NCBI GenBank assembly: GCA_037074765.1
Contig: JBAMDO010000576.1
Span: 861,940 to 925,939 of the forward strand
Reading direction: 5' to 3'
DNA from: Mansonella perstans
Lineage: Eukaryota > Nematoda > Chromadorea > Rhabditida > Onchocercidae
DNA length: 64,000 nt
The notes beneath the pieces are model-generated. The model saw nothing but the letters and a program-made list of their open reading frames with translations, was not told the origin of the DNA and ran no database searches. Each line of letters starts with the position of its first letter. Position 1 is the stretch's first letter. Made by a program: the position numbers and the translations under genes. This document shows, piece by piece, positions 62,140 through 64,000 of this stretch.

Positions 62140-64000
62140 AAATAGTTCAATTCGTTGATTCAATTCGTTCAATTCGTCGTCGATTCAATAATTAATGTAC
62201 GGAATAAAATAACCGAAGTTTTATTTATTCGTCGTTTACTCGTAACACAAACCAATCTGAAACAAAATAAAAAAAAAAAAAAGAAAAAATCGATGTAATG
62301 ATGAATAATACTAATGTTTTGTAATATTTTAACATATTTCACCTTCTGGAGCATACAGCATCAATATACAGAATCCAACAAAGACGAAGATTTTATTTCC
62401 GTTCATTTAATTAATTAAAAAACATCAAACTACACGTTTTCACTTTACATTTACTTTATTATTAACAAAGTGAATTTTCAATCAACTAATTAATAGTTTG
62501 TCGGCTAAATGAGAAGAGCTATAGACGACGACTAATGATTGAACTAAACGCTAATTACTCTCTTTCCCTTATTGCCTTTACTTTCCATTCTCGCCTGCGA
62601 TACATTATCTATGCTCGAATTCGATAGTTTCCTTCCGCAATCATCATAGTATAAGTGATTTATCAATCGATTGCATTCACGTATTGAATTTTTATCTAAA
62701 GCTATTAATTATTCCTGAACTGATAATATCTTCAGCTTTGTTTGTTACTCCGTAATGTGCTTTCTTCTAATAAACAATGAATTAATTATGTGTAATAATT
62801 CGGAAACAATTTTGTGTAAGTGAACGAAAGAATTGTGAAATGAGGAAACTTTCAAGGTTTATGAATAATATAAACTCATATGCACACGTATCATTAGTAC
62901 ATATGTACACGTATCGTTACGTATTAAAATATGCGTATAATATACGTCTAACATCCCTGTGATAATTATATATGTAAGCTGAAATATGATATGATATGAA
63001 AAATGATATGCAATAATTTTAGCTTTGGCTAGATTATATTATCTATCGTCTTAATTTGTATCTGTTATCATAACAAATTTGATTAATTTATGAGAAGTAA
63101 TTAGAAAACCAATTGATGTTTGTTATCCTATCAGTAAATCACTCTTTCACAATTATGGCTACAAATCATCAAATTCATATATTACGTATTGAAAGTAGTT
63201 GTGATTTTGTTATAAGATCAACGAGATGAGAAAAAATTGATTCCGAGAAAATGTGCAATAAAATTAAAAAAAAAAATTAAATAGTATATAAAATTAATTA
63301 ATGTAAAGTCATCAATAATAAAGTTTATTGAAGATAGCTGGAAGACTGAATACGGCTAGTATTATTTCATTTTCTTAACAATTCAATTCTAGTTAAATAA
63401 AATAATAGATATAAATTGAAATTTCCTAATTAGAAACAAAAAAGAAATTAAGCAAAAATTGCCGGCTGATACAGGTAGAATATATTCATCAATCCATCAT
63501 AGCATTATTTCTATTTGTTTTAATTCGTATCAATCCGCTCAAACATTTAGTTTCGAGTTACTTAGTCCTACCAGAAGGTACATTTCAACAAAATTCTTCC
63601 TGATTCATTCCTCTTTTTGTCATTCATCACTTTTTCAAACTTTAATAATTATAATTTTAACAAAATGGCAAGCTAGTGAATCTTATCCTCTAAATGAGAA
63701 TGTTAAGTAAGTTAACAATTTTTCTAATTCAAAAAACGATTAAAAGCACACAAGAATTTTGATAATCACAGAGTTTGCAGCACTATTTATGATACTTTGA
63801 GAAAGTGTGGTGAAATTGAGAAGATTGAAAAGTATCACGTTAAAACGTCATTTAGCACTAAATGTGCGTGCGAAAGATGAAGGAAGTTAGAATGAGGAAA
63901 AAGAGATTGAAAAGAAGTTGAAATATATGAAGAAGAACTATAAACATTTTAATTTTAACGTCTGAAGTAATGAATAAAATGGAAAAGCAAGAAAAAAAGG
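62140..64000. other. Upstream region of TRIC and right edge
   Basis: Apart from the leader ORF (62225-62406) this is AT-rich, with ATGATATG microsatellite-like repeats (62985-63015) and alternating GTATAC-rich sequence (62880-62950). Frames such as 63459-63710 have no support. No further gene is seen to the right edge. Confidence 0.45.
62225..62406 (-). CDS. Two-exon leader micro-ORF upstream of TRIC (doubtful)
   Basis: On the minus strand an ATG at 62406 opens MNGNKIFVFVGFCILMLYAP, splices (GAAG/GTGAAA to TTGTTTCAG) from 62343 to 62256 and ends at a stop at 62225. The predicted peptide is 31 residues with a hydrophobic, signal- or membrane-like core. It lies about 90 bases upstream of the TRIC start with no AG acceptor between them, so it could be an upstream ORF in the TRIC 5' leader rather than a separate gene. 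No homologue known to me. Confidence 0.3.

Overview
The window is nuclear DNA of a nematode, most likely a filarial/spirurid (clade III) worm. The base composition is strongly AT-rich. Genes are split into small exons, with short pyrimidine-rich TTTCAG-type acceptors and introns of about 100-1500 bases. The recognisable proteins are animal and nematode families: a ZP/cuticlin-type protein, an ET-module-like secreted protein, TRIC, TOE1, TRAIP and WDFY2. The species call is inference. I saw no rRNA, tRNA, CRISPR array, complete transposon or prokaryotic gene. Gene models were assembled by hand from splice signals, reading phase and family similarity, and exon coordinates are given in each entry.

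Left part (1-25 kb). A minus-strand amino-acid transporter (Aa_trans family) runs off the left edge. A gene-poor stretch of about 9.5 kb follows. Next come two tandem plus-strand paralogues (12.9-15.3 and 17.1-20.0 kb) that encode unrecognised coiled-coil proteins sharing exon phase, an identical 213-base coiled-coil exon length and a common short motif. A minus-strand unrecognised helical/coiled-coil gene lies at 20.6-22.2 kb, and an eight-copy 52-bp minisatellite at 24 kb.

Middle part (25-45 kb). A nine-exon TRAIP-type RING E3 ligase is followed by a nine-exon ZP-domain (cuticlin-like) membrane protein with two furin-type sites. A tiny three-exon IQ-motif protein lies on the minus strand. 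A long plus-strand secreted protein is built from about four cysteine-rich modules that resemble the nematode ET module. A segmental duplication of about 565 bp flanks and invades this gene, and a separate 260-280 bp dispersed repeat occurs in inverted orientation at 30.7 and 45.6 kb.

Right part (45-64 kb). A complete eight-exon WDFY2-type WD40+FYVE endosomal protein is on the plus strand. Two minus-strand housekeeping genes follow head to tail: TRIC (trimeric intracellular cation channel, seven exons), then TOE1 (DEDD-family 3' exonuclease with a CCCH finger, nine exons).

The genes do not form one pathway. Themes are cuticle and secreted extracellular proteins (ZP, ET-like), membrane transport and ion flux (Aa_trans, TRIC), genome and RNA maintenance (TRAIP, TOE1) and endosome signalling (WDFY2). 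The least described material is the tandem coiled-coil pair, the ET-like modular protein with its possible alternative hydrophobic tail, and two very small proteins (IQ-motif and a leader peptide upstream of TRIC).
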